This document shows, piece after piece, positions 31,170 through 39,241 of a DNA stretch of 64,000 nt. The translations under genes and the position numbers were made by a program. The notes under the pieces are model-generated. The model was not told the DNA's origin and searched no databases. It saw nothing but the letters and a program-made list of their open reading frames with translations. Source of the DNA: Antarcticimicrobium sp040365005 (GTDB taxonomy: Bacteria > Pseudomonadota > Alphaproteobacteria > Rhodobacterales > Rhodobacteraceae); NCBI RefSeq assembly GCF_040365005.1, contig NZ_BAABWV010000019.1, forward strand, positions 16,492-80,491, given 5' to 3'. Each line of letters starts with the position of its first letter. Within the stretch, counting starts at the first letter, position 1.

Positions 31170-32848
31170 GGGCGCTTTGGCGGATCTTCCGGCTGCTCTG
31201 GGAGGCGGACTCCTGGGCGATGTGGCGCGGCGCGGCGCTGACCGTTGTCGTTCTGATCATGGGGGCGGCGCTGCTTGGCCTGTCGGGGTGGTTCATCACC
31301 GCGACGGGGCTGGCCGGGATCGCCGGGATCGGCATCGCCTTTGACGTGTTCCGCCCCTCGGCGGGGGTCCGGTTCCTGGCGCTGGGCCGGGCCGGCGCGC
31401 GCTATGGCGAGCGGCTTTTAACCCATGACGCCACGCTGCGGGCGCTGGCAGCCTTGCGGATCACGCTCATGCACCGGCTGGAACATTGGCCGATCGACGC
31501 GTTGCGACGGTTGCGCGGCGGCACCGCGCTGACCCGGATCACGGCGGATGTCGATGCGCTTGACGGGGTGGTGCTGCGGCTGGCGCTGCCGGTCGCGGCG
31601 GCGCTGATCACCCATGTGGTGGCCTTTGTCATGCTCGCATGGCTGGCGACGCCAGCGGTGGCGGCGGCGATTGCCCTGGGGTACCTGGCGGGCGGATCGC
31701 TGATCCTCATGCGGGTGGCGATGCGCACCTTTGCCCCCTCGACCGAGGCGGAAACGGCGATGCAGGCCCTGCGCCAGCGCGCCATCGGCCTGTTTCGCGG
31801 CCAGCGCGAGGCGATCCTGCAGGGGCTGATGCCGTCCTGGCGGGACCGGATCGACGCGGAGGAATCGCGCGCCCGTGCCGCGCAGGACCGGCTGGACCGG
31901 ATCGACACGGCGGCGGGCATGGCCCTGTCGGTGCTGGTGGCGCTGGTCACGGCGCTGGTGCTTGGCCTTTCCGGCGGGCTGATCGCCAGCGGGCGGATTG
32001 ACGCGGCGCAGGCGGCGATCGGGGTGTTCGTGGCGCTGGCCCTGGCCGAAACGGTGATGCCGTTGCGCCGGGGACTGGCCGAAATCGGGCGGATGCGGGA
32101 TGCGGCGGGTCGGGTGATGGCGCCGGCGCCGCAGGGGGAACGCCCGTTGTCGGCGGGTGGCAAGCCCCCCGCGACCGACCGCGCCGCCGGTTTGGTGGTG
32201 AGCGACCTTGACCTTGCGCGTCCCGGGCGGGCCGGGCTCTTGCTGCACGGTGTGAGTTTCTCGGTGGCACCGGGTGAGATGCTGGCGCTGCGCGGGGCCA
32301 GCGGGTCGGGGAAAAGCACGCTTCTGGATGCGCTGGCGGGCATCGGCCCGATGCAGGGTGGCGAGGTGCGGGTTCTTGGCGCCTCGCTGGCCGATTGGCC
32401 GGAACCGGCGCTGCGCGGGCGGCTTACCCTTTTGCCGCAGCGGACCGCGCTGCTGGGAGGGACCGTGCTTGAAAACCTGCAGATCGCCCGGCCCGACCTG
32501 AGCGAGGACGCCGCCTGGGAGGTGTTGCGCGCGGTGGCACTGGACGGGGTAATCCACGGGCGCGGCGGCCTGCAGGCCCGGCTGGGCGAGGGGGGCGCAG
32601 GTCTCTCTGGTGGGGAATCGCGGCGCCTGGCGCTGGCCCGTGCCCTGTTGCGGCGGCCCGATATCCTGCTGCTTGACGAGCCGACCGAGGGGCTGGACGA
32701 CCCGACTGCACGTCGCGTGGTAGCGGGGGTCCGGGCCTATCTGCCACGGGCGGCCATCGTCGCGGCAACACACCGCGCCGCCGAGACGGATGGGGCAGAT
32801 CGGCAAGTCGATCTGAAAAAATACATGCCGAAAACCAGATTCCTTTGA
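31166..32848 (+). CDS. cydC: Thiol reductant ABC exporter, CydC subunit
   Basis: A 560-residue partner of CydD with N-terminal membrane helices (MRALWRIFRLLWEADSWAMWR at the start) and an ATPase domain bearing GASGSGKST, LSGGESRRLALARA and ILLLDEPTEGLDD. The start ATG 31166 overlaps the cydD stop (ATGA). An FNR-like box overlaps its stop codon, so cydA has its own promoter besides read-through. Together with cydD it is required for mature cytochrome bd. Confidence 0.94.
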   Translation: MRALWRIFRLLWEADSWAMWRGAALTVVVLIMGAALLGLSGWFITATGLAGIAGIGIAFDVFRPSAGVRFLALGRAGARYGERLLTHDATLRALAALRITLMHRLEHWPIDALRRLRGGTALTRITADVDALDGVVLRLALPVAAALITHVVAFVMLAWLATPAVAAAIALGYLAGGSLILMRVAMRTFAPSTEAETAMQALRQRAIGLFRGQREAILQGLMPSWRDRIDAEESRARAAQDRLDRIDTAAGMALSVLVALVTALVLGLSGGLIASGRIDAAQAAIGVFVALALAETVMPLRRGLAEIGRMRDAAGRVMAPAPQGERPLSAGGKPPATDRAAGLVVSDLDLARPGRAGLLLHGVSFSVAPGEMLALRGASGSGKSTLLDALAGIGPMQGGEVRVLGASLADWPEPALRGRLTLLPQRTALLGGTVLENLQIARPDLSEDAAWEVLRAVALDGVIHGRGGLQARLGEGGAGLSGGESRRLALARALLRRPDILLLDEPTEGLDDPTARRVVAGVRAYLPRAAIVAATHRAAETDGADRQVDLKKYMPKTRFL

Positions 32849-32858
32849 CGCAGATCAA
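32845..32858. promoter_or_regulatory. FNR/FnrL-like box upstream of cydA
   Basis: TTGACGCAGATCAA matches TTGAT-N4-ATCAA with one change. It spans the cydC stop and lies about 104 bp ahead of the cydA start. It suggests oxygen-responsive control of cydABX by an FNR-type regulator. Confidence 0.6.
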
Positions 32859-32961
32859 ATCGAAACCGGGGGGTGCGGGTGTACCCCGATCCCAATGATG
32901 TATTTTCCAAGCAGGTTTGTGTCATGCGAATCTGCACACTCAAACCGAGGAGATGACAATC

Positions 32962-34575
32962 ATGGAATTTGATGTCGTCGAGCTGTCGCGCCTCCAGTTT
33001 GCGATGACGGCGATGTATCACTTCCTCTTCGTGCCGCTGACGCTGGGTCTTTCGATCCTCGTCGCGATCATGGAGACGGTCTATGTGATGACCAACCGGC
33101 CGATCTGGCGCCAGATGACGAAATTCTGGGGCACCTTGTTCGGGATTAACTTTGTTCTGGGCGTTGCCACCGGCATCACCATGGAATTCCAGTTCGGCAT
33201 GAACTGGTCCTATTACAGCCACTATGTCGGCGACATCTTCGGCGCGCCGTTGGCGATCGAGGGGCTCATGGCCTTTTTCCTCGAGGCCACCTTTGTCGGG
33301 CTTTTCTTCTTCGGTTGGGACAAGCTGAGCAAGACCGCGCACATGGTCGTCACCTGGCTGGTTGCGCTGGGGTCCAACTTTTCGGCGCTGTGGATCCTGA
33401 TCGCCAACGGCTGGATGCAGAATCCTGTGGGGGCACAGTTCAATCCCGACAGTATGCGTATGGAAATGACCAGCTTCTTTGACGTGATGTTCAACGAGGT
33501 GGCGCAGGCCAAGTTCGTGCACACCGTTTCGGCGGGCTATGTCACGGCGTCTGTTTTCGTTCTGGGCGTGTCGGCCTGGTACATGCTGAAGGGGCGTCAT
33601 ATCGAATTGGCCCGCCGGTCGATCGCGGTCGCCGCAAGCTTTGGCCTTGCCTCCGCGCTGTCGGTGGTGATCCTGGGCGATGAGTCGGGCTATTCCGCCA
33701 GCCATACCCAGAAAATGAAACTCGCCGCGATCGAGGGCATGTGGGAAACCCACGATGCGCCCGCGTCCTTTACCCTGGTCGGCTTCCCCGACAAGGAAGC
33801 GCGCGAAACCCATTACGCACTCGAGATTCCGTGGGTGATGGGGCTGATCGGCACGCGCTCGCTGACCCAGGAGATCCCCGGCATCAACGACCTGGTCGCC
33901 GAGGCCGAGAACAAGATCCGGCGCGGCATTACCGCCTATGATGCGCTGATGACCATCCGCGAGCAGCGCGGCAATGCCCCGGCCGAGGCCCGGTTCGTGT
34001 TCGAACAGAACTCGGGCGATCTGGGCTTTGCCTTCCTGCTCAAGCGTTACGTGGACGACCCGCGCGAGGCGACCGAGGAACAGATTGCCATGGCCGCAGA
34101 AGATACCATCCCCGGTGTTGCGCCGCTGTTCTGGGCGTTCCGCCTGATGGTCGCGCTCGGCTTCAGCTTCATCGCGGTGATGGCCTATTTCGCCTTCATG
34201 GCCAGCTTCCGCGGCATGCGGTTCCCGCGTCCGGCGCTGTGGCTCGGGGTGATCATCATCCCGACGCCCTGGATCGCCGCCGAGCTGGGCTGGTTCGTGG
34301 CCGAGTTCGGACGTCAGCCCTGGACGGTTGACGGCGTGCTTCCGACCGCCTTGTCAGTGAGCCATCTGAGCGTGGCCGACCTTTTGATCACGCTGGCGGG
34401 ATTTGTCACCTTCTACACTATTCTTTTCATCATCGAGATGGGCCTGATGGTGAAATACATCCGCAAGGGCCCGACCGAGGATGTGGAAGAAACCGAAACC
34501 TGGATGGCGCGGCACGAACACCGCCTGCGCACGCATGACGGCAAGGGCCCGTTTGCGCCCGAGCCTGCGGAGTAA
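32962..34575 (+). CDS. cydA: Cytochrome bd ubiquinol oxidase subunit I
   Basis: A 537-residue membrane protein carrying haems b558, b595 and d, which oxidises ubiquinol and reduces O2 with high affinity. His20 in MTAMYHFLFVPLTLG corresponds to the E. coli haem ligand His19, and GRQPW in EFGRQPWTVDGVLPT is the subfamily motif. The length suits a long Q-loop form. I start it at ATG 32962, with GAGGAGA about 9 bp upstream; an ATG at 32953 lies too close to that site. cydB follows after 5 bp. Confidence 0.97.
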   Translation: MEFDVVELSRLQFAMTAMYHFLFVPLTLGLSILVAIMETVYVMTNRPIWRQMTKFWGTLFGINFVLGVATGITMEFQFGMNWSYYSHYVGDIFGAPLAIEGLMAFFLEATFVGLFFFGWDKLSKTAHMVVTWLVALGSNFSALWILIANGWMQNPVGAQFNPDSMRMEMTSFFDVMFNEVAQAKFVHTVSAGYVTASVFVLGVSAWYMLKGRHIELARRSIAVAASFGLASALSVVILGDESGYSASHTQKMKLAAIEGMWETHDAPASFTLVGFPDKEARETHYALEIPWVMGLIGTRSLTQEIPGINDLVAEAENKIRRGITAYDALMTIREQRGNAPAEARFVFEQNSGDLGFAFLLKRYVDDPREATEEQIAMAAEDTIPGVAPLFWAFRLMVALGFSFIAVMAYFAFMASFRGMRFPRPALWLGVIIIPTPWIAAELGWFVAEFGRQPWTVDGVLPTALSVSHLSVADLLITLAGFVTFYTILFIIEMGLMVKYIRKGPTEDVEETETWMARHEHRLRTHDGKGPFAPEPAE

Positions 34576-34580
34576 GACCA

Positions 34581-35738
34581 ATGATCCTCTATGAAATGAT
34601 CGATTTCGATATCCTTCGCGTGATCTGGTGGGTGCTTCTGGGTGTCCTGCTGATCGGCTTTGCCCTGACCGACGGGTTCGACATGGGAGTCGGTGCGCTG
34701 GTTCCCTTCGTCGGCAAGACCGATGTGGAGCGCCGCGTGGCGATCAACACGATCGGCCCGATCTGGGAGGGCAACCAGGTGTGGTTCATCCTCGGCGGCG
34801 GCGCCATCTTTGCCGCCTGGCCCCCGCTCTACGCGGTGAGCTTCTCGGGGTTCTACCTGGCAATGTTCGCGGTTCTCGCGGCCTTCATCGTGCGGCCGGT
34901 GGCGTTTACCTATCGCTCCAAGCGTGACAGCCAGACCTGGCGCAACAGTTGGGACTGGGCGCTGTTCGTGGGCGGTGCGTTGCCGGCGCTGCTGTTCGGC
35001 GTGGCGGTTGGCAACGTGCTTCTGGGCGTGCCGTTTCACCTGACCGAGGACCTGATGCCGATGTATGACGGCAACTTCTTCACGAAGTTCATCGGGTTGC
35101 TGCGGCCCTTTGCGATCGTGTCCGGGCTGGTGTCGCTGTCGATGCTGCTGATGCACGGCGCGGCGTGGTTGACGCTGAAGACCGAAGGCGTGGTCCAGAT
35201 GCGTGCCCGCACCATCGGCACCTATGCCGGGATCGTCGCGGCGGTGACCTATGCCATCGCCGGTGTCTGGCTGGCGCTGGGCGTGGACGGGTTCCAGGTT
35301 GTCAGCGAGGTCGCGGCCAACGGTCCGTCGAACCCGCTGTATTCCGAGGTGGCACGCGGTGGCTCGTGGCTCGACGCCTACAGCGCCCGGCCCTGGATCG
35401 CGATCGCGCCGATCATGGGGTTTGTCGGCATCGCGATGGCGGTGATGGGGCTGCGCGCCGGGCGCGAGGTTTCGACGCTGCTGTGGTCCAAGCTGGCGAT
35501 CACCGGCATCATCTCCAGCGTCGGGTTGACGATGTTCCCGTTCATCCTGCCGTCGATCGTGGATCCCAACAGCTCGCTTACGGTCTGGGACAGCTCGTCC
35601 TCGGCGCAGACGCTGTTCGTGATGCTGGTGGCGGCGGTGATCTTCGTGCCGTTGATCCTGGCCTATACCGCCTGGGTGTACAAAGTGCTCTGGGGCAAGG
35701 TGACCGAGGAAGATGTCACCGGTGGCCACAGCTATTAA
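34581..35738 (+). CDS. cydB: Cytochrome bd ubiquinol oxidase subunit II
   Basis: A 385-residue membrane subunit of the bd oxidase with eight to nine helices, which stabilises CydA. It starts MILYEMIDFDILRVIWWVLL and continues with LTDGFDMGVG and RRVAINTIGPIWEGNQVWFI, all family signatures. It follows cydA after 5 bp and precedes the tiny cydX gene by 15 bp, so cydABX form one unit. Confidence 0.97.
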   Translation: MILYEMIDFDILRVIWWVLLGVLLIGFALTDGFDMGVGALVPFVGKTDVERRVAINTIGPIWEGNQVWFILGGGAIFAAWPPLYAVSFSGFYLAMFAVLAAFIVRPVAFTYRSKRDSQTWRNSWDWALFVGGALPALLFGVAVGNVLLGVPFHLTEDLMPMYDGNFFTKFIGLLRPFAIVSGLVSLSMLLMHGAAWLTLKTEGVVQMRARTIGTYAGIVAAVTYAIAGVWLALGVDGFQVVSEVAANGPSNPLYSEVARGGSWLDAYSARPWIAIAPIMGFVGIAMAVMGLRAGREVSTLLWSKLAITGIISSVGLTMFPFILPSIVDPNSSLTVWDSSSSAQTLFVMLVAAVIFVPLILAYTAWVYKVLWGKVTEEDVTGGHSY

Positions 35739-35753
35739 GGAAGGAAGACGACG

Positions 35754-35873
35754 ATGTGGTATTTCGCTTGGTTGCTGGGCCTTCCGCTGGCCGCGCTGTT
35801 CGCTGTTCTGAACGCCATGTGGCTTGAGATGCGCGAAGACGCCAGTCTGACTCAAGAAGACGGCAAGAGCTAG
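35754..35873 (+). CDS. cydX: Cytochrome bd accessory small subunit CydX (YbgT type)
   Basis: A 39-residue protein with a single membrane helix beginning MWYFAWLLGLPLAALFAVL and a short acidic tail. The MWYFxWxLG start is the signature of CydX/YbgT, which binds CydA and stabilises the haems in cytochrome bd. AAGGAAG is placed before the ATG, and the gene lies 15 bp after cydB. It is too short for usual gene finders. A terminator follows about 40 bp after the stop. Confidence is high because position, size and motif agree. Confidence 0.92.
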   Translation: MWYFAWLLGLPLAALFAVLNAMWLEMREDASLTQEDGKS

Positions 35874-35911
35874 CCTCTCCCTTTTTCGTCCCCGGGAGGG
35901 GTCAGACCGGG

Positions 35912-35938
35912 ACGGGCGCCTTTCGGGGCGCCCGTTTC
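35912..35938 (+). terminator. Terminator after cydX
   Basis: Nine-bp perfect arms ACGGGCGCC and GGCGCCCGT with an 6-nt loop, followed by TTTCCGTTT. It ends the cyd operon. Confidence 0.75.
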
Positions 35939-36012
35939 CGTTTGCGCGGGTCCAGGGGTGTTTCGGCCCCGCCGGTCGAGGAAGGCAAAAAGCGCATCTT
36001 CAATACAGCTTT

Positions 36013-36026
36013 TTGATCTGGGTCAA
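36013..36026. promoter_or_regulatory. FNR-like box upstream of the sqr-like gene
   Basis: TTGATCTGGGTCAA fits the FNR/Dnr consensus TTGAT-N4-GTCAA, extended to a TTTTGA/TCAAAA palindrome. It sits 58 bp ahead of the start at 36084. It suggests low-oxygen or nitrogen-oxide control of the sqr-like operon. Confidence 0.65.
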
Positions 36027-36083
36027 AATTCGGCATCCCATCGTATGCAAGTATCGACATATGATTCACAGGAAGCGGAACAT

Positions 36084-37403
36084 ATGACCGACCAAGAACA
36101 GTTTTCTCCGTCCCGTCGCGGGTTCCTTGGCCTCGCCGCCGGGGCCGCCGCCCTCGCGGGGACCGGGGCTGCCGGGCCGGCCTCTGCGCAGGTCTCCACC
36201 CGTGCACATATCGTCATTCTCGGCGCCGGCGCGGCCGGCACGGCGCTGGCCAATCGGCTGGTGCACCGCTTGGACGGCGCGCGGATCACCCTGATCGACG
36301 GACGCAAGCAGCACCTTTACCAGCCGGGCTTCAGCCTGATTGCCGCCGGGCTCAAGCCGGCCGGCTACTCGGTCAGTCAGACCGCCGACTGGTTGCCCTC
36401 GGGGGTCACGCTGAAACAGGACTACGCCGCCAAGATCGACCCGGAGGCAAAGACCGTCTCGCTGCAGGGAGGCGAAACGATCAGCTACGATTACCTGATC
36501 GTTGCCACCGGATTGACGCTGGACCATGACGCCATCGAGGGGTTCAGCCTGGATCTCGTCGGGACCGAGGGGATTGGCGCGCTTTATGCCGGGCCGAATT
36601 ACGCCGCCCGGACATGGCTGGCCGCGTCCAAGTTCACCGAAGAGGGGGGCGTTGGTCTGTTCACCCGGCCCGCGACCGAGATGAAATGCGCCGGCGCGCC
36701 GCTCAAACACACCTTCCTTATCGACGACATCACTCGAAAGGCGGGCAATCGCGGCAAGGCCGAGATCACATATGCCTCAAACAACGCCTCGCTCTTCGGG
36801 GTGCCGATCGTGTCGGAAAAGGTGCGCATGCTGTTCGGCGATCGCGGCATCAACGCGGCCTACTCGCACGTTCTGCGCGGTATCGAGCCGGGCCAGAAAC
36901 GCGCCACCTTCGATACGCCGGATGGGCGGGCAGAGCTTGAGTATGACTACATCCACGTGATCCCGCCGCAACGCGCCCCGCAGGTGGTGCGCGACAGCGG
37001 GCTGAGTTGGGCCGACAAATGGGTGGATCAAGGCTGGGTTGAGGTTGACCAGCACAGCCTGCGCCACCGTCGTTATCCCAATGTCTTCGCGGTGGGCGAC
37101 GTGGCCGGCGTGCCCAAGGGCAAGACGGCGGCATCGGTCAAATGGCAGGTGCCGGTGGTCGAGGCGCATCTGGTCGCCCAGATCGCGGGCGATACCACGG
37201 ATGCGGCCTACAACGGCTATACCTCCTGCCCGATGATCACCCGGATCGGCCGCGCCATGCTCGTCGAGTTCGATTACAACGACGATCTCGCACCGTCGTT
37301 CCCGGGGATCATCGCCCCGCTGGAAGAGCTGTGGATCAGCTGGCTGATGAAGGAGGTGGCGCTCAAGGCCACCTACAACGCGATGCTGCGCGGTAGGGCA
37401 TAA
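36084..37403 (+). CDS. sqr: Tat-exported type II sulfide:quinone oxidoreductase-like flavoprotein
   Basis: A 439-residue FAD protein. The N-terminus SRRGFLGLAAGAAALAG is a twin-arginine signal with a likely cut after ASA (about residue 35). HIVILGAGAAGTALA at 42-56 is the FAD motif. Cys202 in KCAGAPLKH and Cys382 in YTSCPMITRIGR match the two redox cysteines of type II SQR (KCAGAP, YTSCP), the mitochondrial SQOR type. It would oxidise sulfide and reduce quinone. A Tat signal is unusual for this class and implies periplasmic location. It heads an operon with DUF5368 and DsrE genes, behind an FNR-like box and next to cydABX. Confidence 0.83.
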   Translation: MTDQEQFSPSRRGFLGLAAGAAALAGTGAAGPASAQVSTRAHIVILGAGAAGTALANRLVHRLDGARITLIDGRKQHLYQPGFSLIAAGLKPAGYSVSQTADWLPSGVTLKQDYAAKIDPEAKTVSLQGGETISYDYLIVATGLTLDHDAIEGFSLDLVGTEGIGALYAGPNYAARTWLAASKFTEEGGVGLFTRPATEMKCAGAPLKHTFLIDDITRKAGNRGKAEITYASNNASLFGVPIVSEKVRMLFGDRGINAAYSHVLRGIEPGQKRATFDTPDGRAELEYDYIHVIPPQRAPQVVRDSGLSWADKWVDQGWVEVDQHSLRHRRYPNVFAVGDVAGVPKGKTAASVKWQVPVVEAHLVAQIAGDTTDAAYNGYTSCPMITRIGRAMLVEFDYNDDLAPSFPGIIAPLEELWISWLMKEVALKATYNAMLRGRA

Positions 37404-37416
37404 GGGAGAGCACATC

Positions 37417-37776
37417 ATGAAAGACCTGACATTCGGAACCCTGATCGCGGTGTTCGAAGAAATCTTTGGCCGGGGGCTTTTCTGGGTGATGGTGGCCGCC
37501 GCCACGATCGTCACCCTGGCATACTTTTTTGTGCTGATCCGCGACCGCGCGGTGAGCTGGAAGAAGTTCCTCTGGGCCCAGCTTTCGATGCCCTTCGGCG
37601 CGCTCGCGGCCGTGCTTTTCGTGCAGTTGATGACCCATTCTGGCTTTGGCGATATCGGCGGGCCGGTCGACGTGATCGTGCTGCTGATGGTCGCGGTGGC
37701 CGGGGCGATCGGCCTTGCGATCCTGGTGTATACGCTGGAATCGCTGGTCCGGAGCAAAAGCAGACTCGACCCTTGA
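37417..37776 (+). CDS. DUF5368 family membrane protein
   Basis: A 119-residue protein with three hydrophobic segments (about residues 24-42, 56-70, 85-106). I recognise it as the DUF5368 family of unknown function; the call is moderate. It begins MKDLTFGTLIAVFEEIFGRG and ends in a charged tail KSRLDP. It lies 13 bp after the sqr-like gene, and the DsrE gene follows, so it is probably a membrane partner in the same sulfur-related process. Confidence 0.72.
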   Translation: MKDLTFGTLIAVFEEIFGRGLFWVMVAAATIVTLAYFFVLIRDRAVSWKKFLWAQLSMPFGALAAVLFVQLMTHSGFGDIGGPVDVIVLLMVAVAGAIGLAILVYTLESLVRSKSRLDP

Positions 37777-37837
37777 AAATTACCCGCGCGGGTTGTCGCG
37801 CGGGCCCGCTTCCCATTCTCATTCAAAGGAGACTGAC

Positions 37838-38275
37838 ATGAAACGTATTCTCACCGCCGCCGCCTTGGCCGCGACCGCCCTGACGGCTCCGGCCCAGGCC
37901 GAGGCCCCTGAAACGCTGGTCACCGTGCTGACCGCGCCCGAGCCGCAAACCCAGCTGATGGCGATGGTTCTGACCATGCAGGCGGCGCAAAAGGGGGTGA
38001 CCCCGCATATCATGCTCTGCGGTCCGGCGGGTGATCTGGCGCTCAAGGACGCGCCGGCAAGCGCGACCGCCGGTCAGCCGCCCAAGAACATGAGCCCGCA
38101 GGGCCTGATGCAGGCGATCATGAAACAACCCGGCGCCAGGGTCGAGGTCTGCGCGATCTACCTGCCGGGCAAGGGCGCCGATCCCTCGGTTCTGCTGGAT
38201 GGCGTGGGCGTGGCCAAGCCCGGCGACATGGCCGGTGCCATCCTCGACGAGAACGCCCGCGTGATGAGCTACTGA
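37838..38275 (+). CDS. Periplasmic DsrE-like protein
   Basis: A 145-residue protein with a signal peptide (MKRILTAAALAATALTAPAQA, cut before EAPE) and a DsrE/DsrF-like fold: LVTVLTAPEPQTQLMAMVLTM, GVTPHIMLCGPAGDLAL with Cys61, and ARVEVCAIYLP with Cys105. Cys61 is in the position of the sulfur-carrying cysteine of DsrE-type proteins. It would accept or carry persulfide sulfur, which fits the sqr-like gene upstream; that role is an inference. ATG 37838 follows AAAGGAGA. Confidence 0.82.
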   Translation: MKRILTAAALAATALTAPAQAEAPETLVTVLTAPEPQTQLMAMVLTMQAAQKGVTPHIMLCGPAGDLALKDAPASATAGQPPKNMSPQGLMQAIMKQPGARVEVCAIYLPGKGADPSVLLDGVGVAKPGDMAGAILDENARVMSY

Positions 38276-38299
38276 TCCGGTCTTGCCCTGACCGAATGA

Positions 38300-38333
38300 A
38301 GACCCGTCGCGGCCCCGGTCGCGGCGGGTCTTT
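38300..38333. terminator. Terminator between dsrE-like and TetR genes
   Basis: Arms AGACCCG and CGGGTCT with inner CGCG/CGCG pairing, followed by TT on the plus strand. The convergent TetR gene ends at 38345, so it may work in both directions. Confidence 0.6.
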
Positions 38334-38344
38334 GCGATCCGGGG

Positions 38345-38953
38345 TCAGATCAGCGCCGCAAGGCCCATATCAGCCAGCTGCCGGGCCACCTGCGCGGTGA
38401 ATCCCTCCGGCTCGGACGGCCGCGGCGAGTACCAGAACACCGGCGCGTTCAGCAGGATCAACACGCTGTGCAGCGCCACCGAGAGGTTCTGGCGCCGGAA
38501 CTCTCCCCGTTCCATCCCCTTGCGGATCACCGCGCGAAACAGATCTTCGTACCGGGTGTTGGCCGCCTGGATGCGAACCTCCATCGCGCGGTCAGCTGCC
38601 TTGGGGGATTTCGGCTCCAGCCCGGTGTAATGCTGCATCACCACCTTGTGGTAGGGCAGGCTTTGAAACACGGCGGCGACATGGGCCAGCGCCATGTTGT
38701 GAAAGTTGCGCCCCGGCGGCAGGCTGTCGTCGATCACCGGGGCAACTGCCTGCCGGGTGAATTCCGGCGCCTGGAGGCGCACCGCGCCCAGCAGTGCCCC
38801 CTTCGAGGTGAAGTGGTGATAGATCCGCCCCTTGGTTGCGCCGAGGCTGCGCGCGATGTCATCCACCGAGGCGACGCTGACCCCCAGTTTCATGAAACAG
38901 GCGGCGGCGGCATCGAGGATTTCGCTCTGCGGCTCGGTAAGCGTATCTGGCAT
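38345..38953 (-). CDS. TetR family transcriptional regulator
   Basis: A 202-residue TetR repressor. The HTH lies in residues 10-56: EILDAAAACFMKLGVSVASV, DDIARSLGATKGRIYHHFTSK; the rest is a helical ligand domain. It is divergent from the LIV-type transporter operon, and a 22-bp palindrome at 39114-39135 covers that promoter region. The neighbouring acyl-CoA synthetase suggests an acyl-CoA or carboxylic acid as inducer, as in FadR/PsrA-like TetR members; this is an inference. ATG 38953 is the natural start by alignment of the HTH. Confidence 0.9.
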   Translation of the reverse strand: MPDTLTEPQSEILDAAAACFMKLGVSVASVDDIARSLGATKGRIYHHFTSKGALLGAVRLQAPEFTRQAVAPVIDDSLPPGRNFHNMALAHVAAVFQSLPYHKVVMQHYTGLEPKSPKAADRAMEVRIQAANTRYEDLFRAVIRKGMERGEFRRQNLSVALHSVLILLNAPVFWYSPRPSEPEGFTAQVARQLADMGLAALI

Positions 38954-39101
38954 CGGGGTCCGAAGGCTGTGATGGCGATGCCCCCCCTCTGGGTGTGCCG
39001 CGCCGGTGGCAAATGGAACCAAAGTTCCGTCTTCTGGCGGTGGGTATGGATATTTCTTGCTTTGAGCGCGGATGTAAAGAAACATTCCTGCGCATAGGTG
39101 A

Positions 39102-39107
39102 TTGACA
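39102..39107 (+). promoter_or_regulatory. Putative -35 element of the LIV transporter operon
   Basis: TTGACA at 39102-39107 is a consensus -35 hexamer 7 bp upstream of the TetR palindrome. No clear -10 hexamer follows at 16-18 bp; the region overlaps the palindrome, so a TetR dimer there would block polymerase. Confidence 0.4.
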
Positions 39108-39113
39108 AAGCAC

Positions 39114-39135
39114 CGACATACCGCGTGGTATGTCG
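39114..39135. promoter_or_regulatory. Palindromic TetR operator
   Basis: Perfect 9-bp arms CGACATACC and GGTATGTCG separated by GCGT. Size and position between the divergent TetR gene and livH fit a TetR operator overlapping the promoter. Confidence 0.75.
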
Positions 39136-39241
39136 ATAAGCCGAAGAGCTGGATTCGTGGGAAAACAGGGATCCGCAGGGCGCACCGGAGGAGGAGAGGC
39201 CGGTGCGCCCCGTCATGCCAAGACGGCGAGGGGAGGACAAT

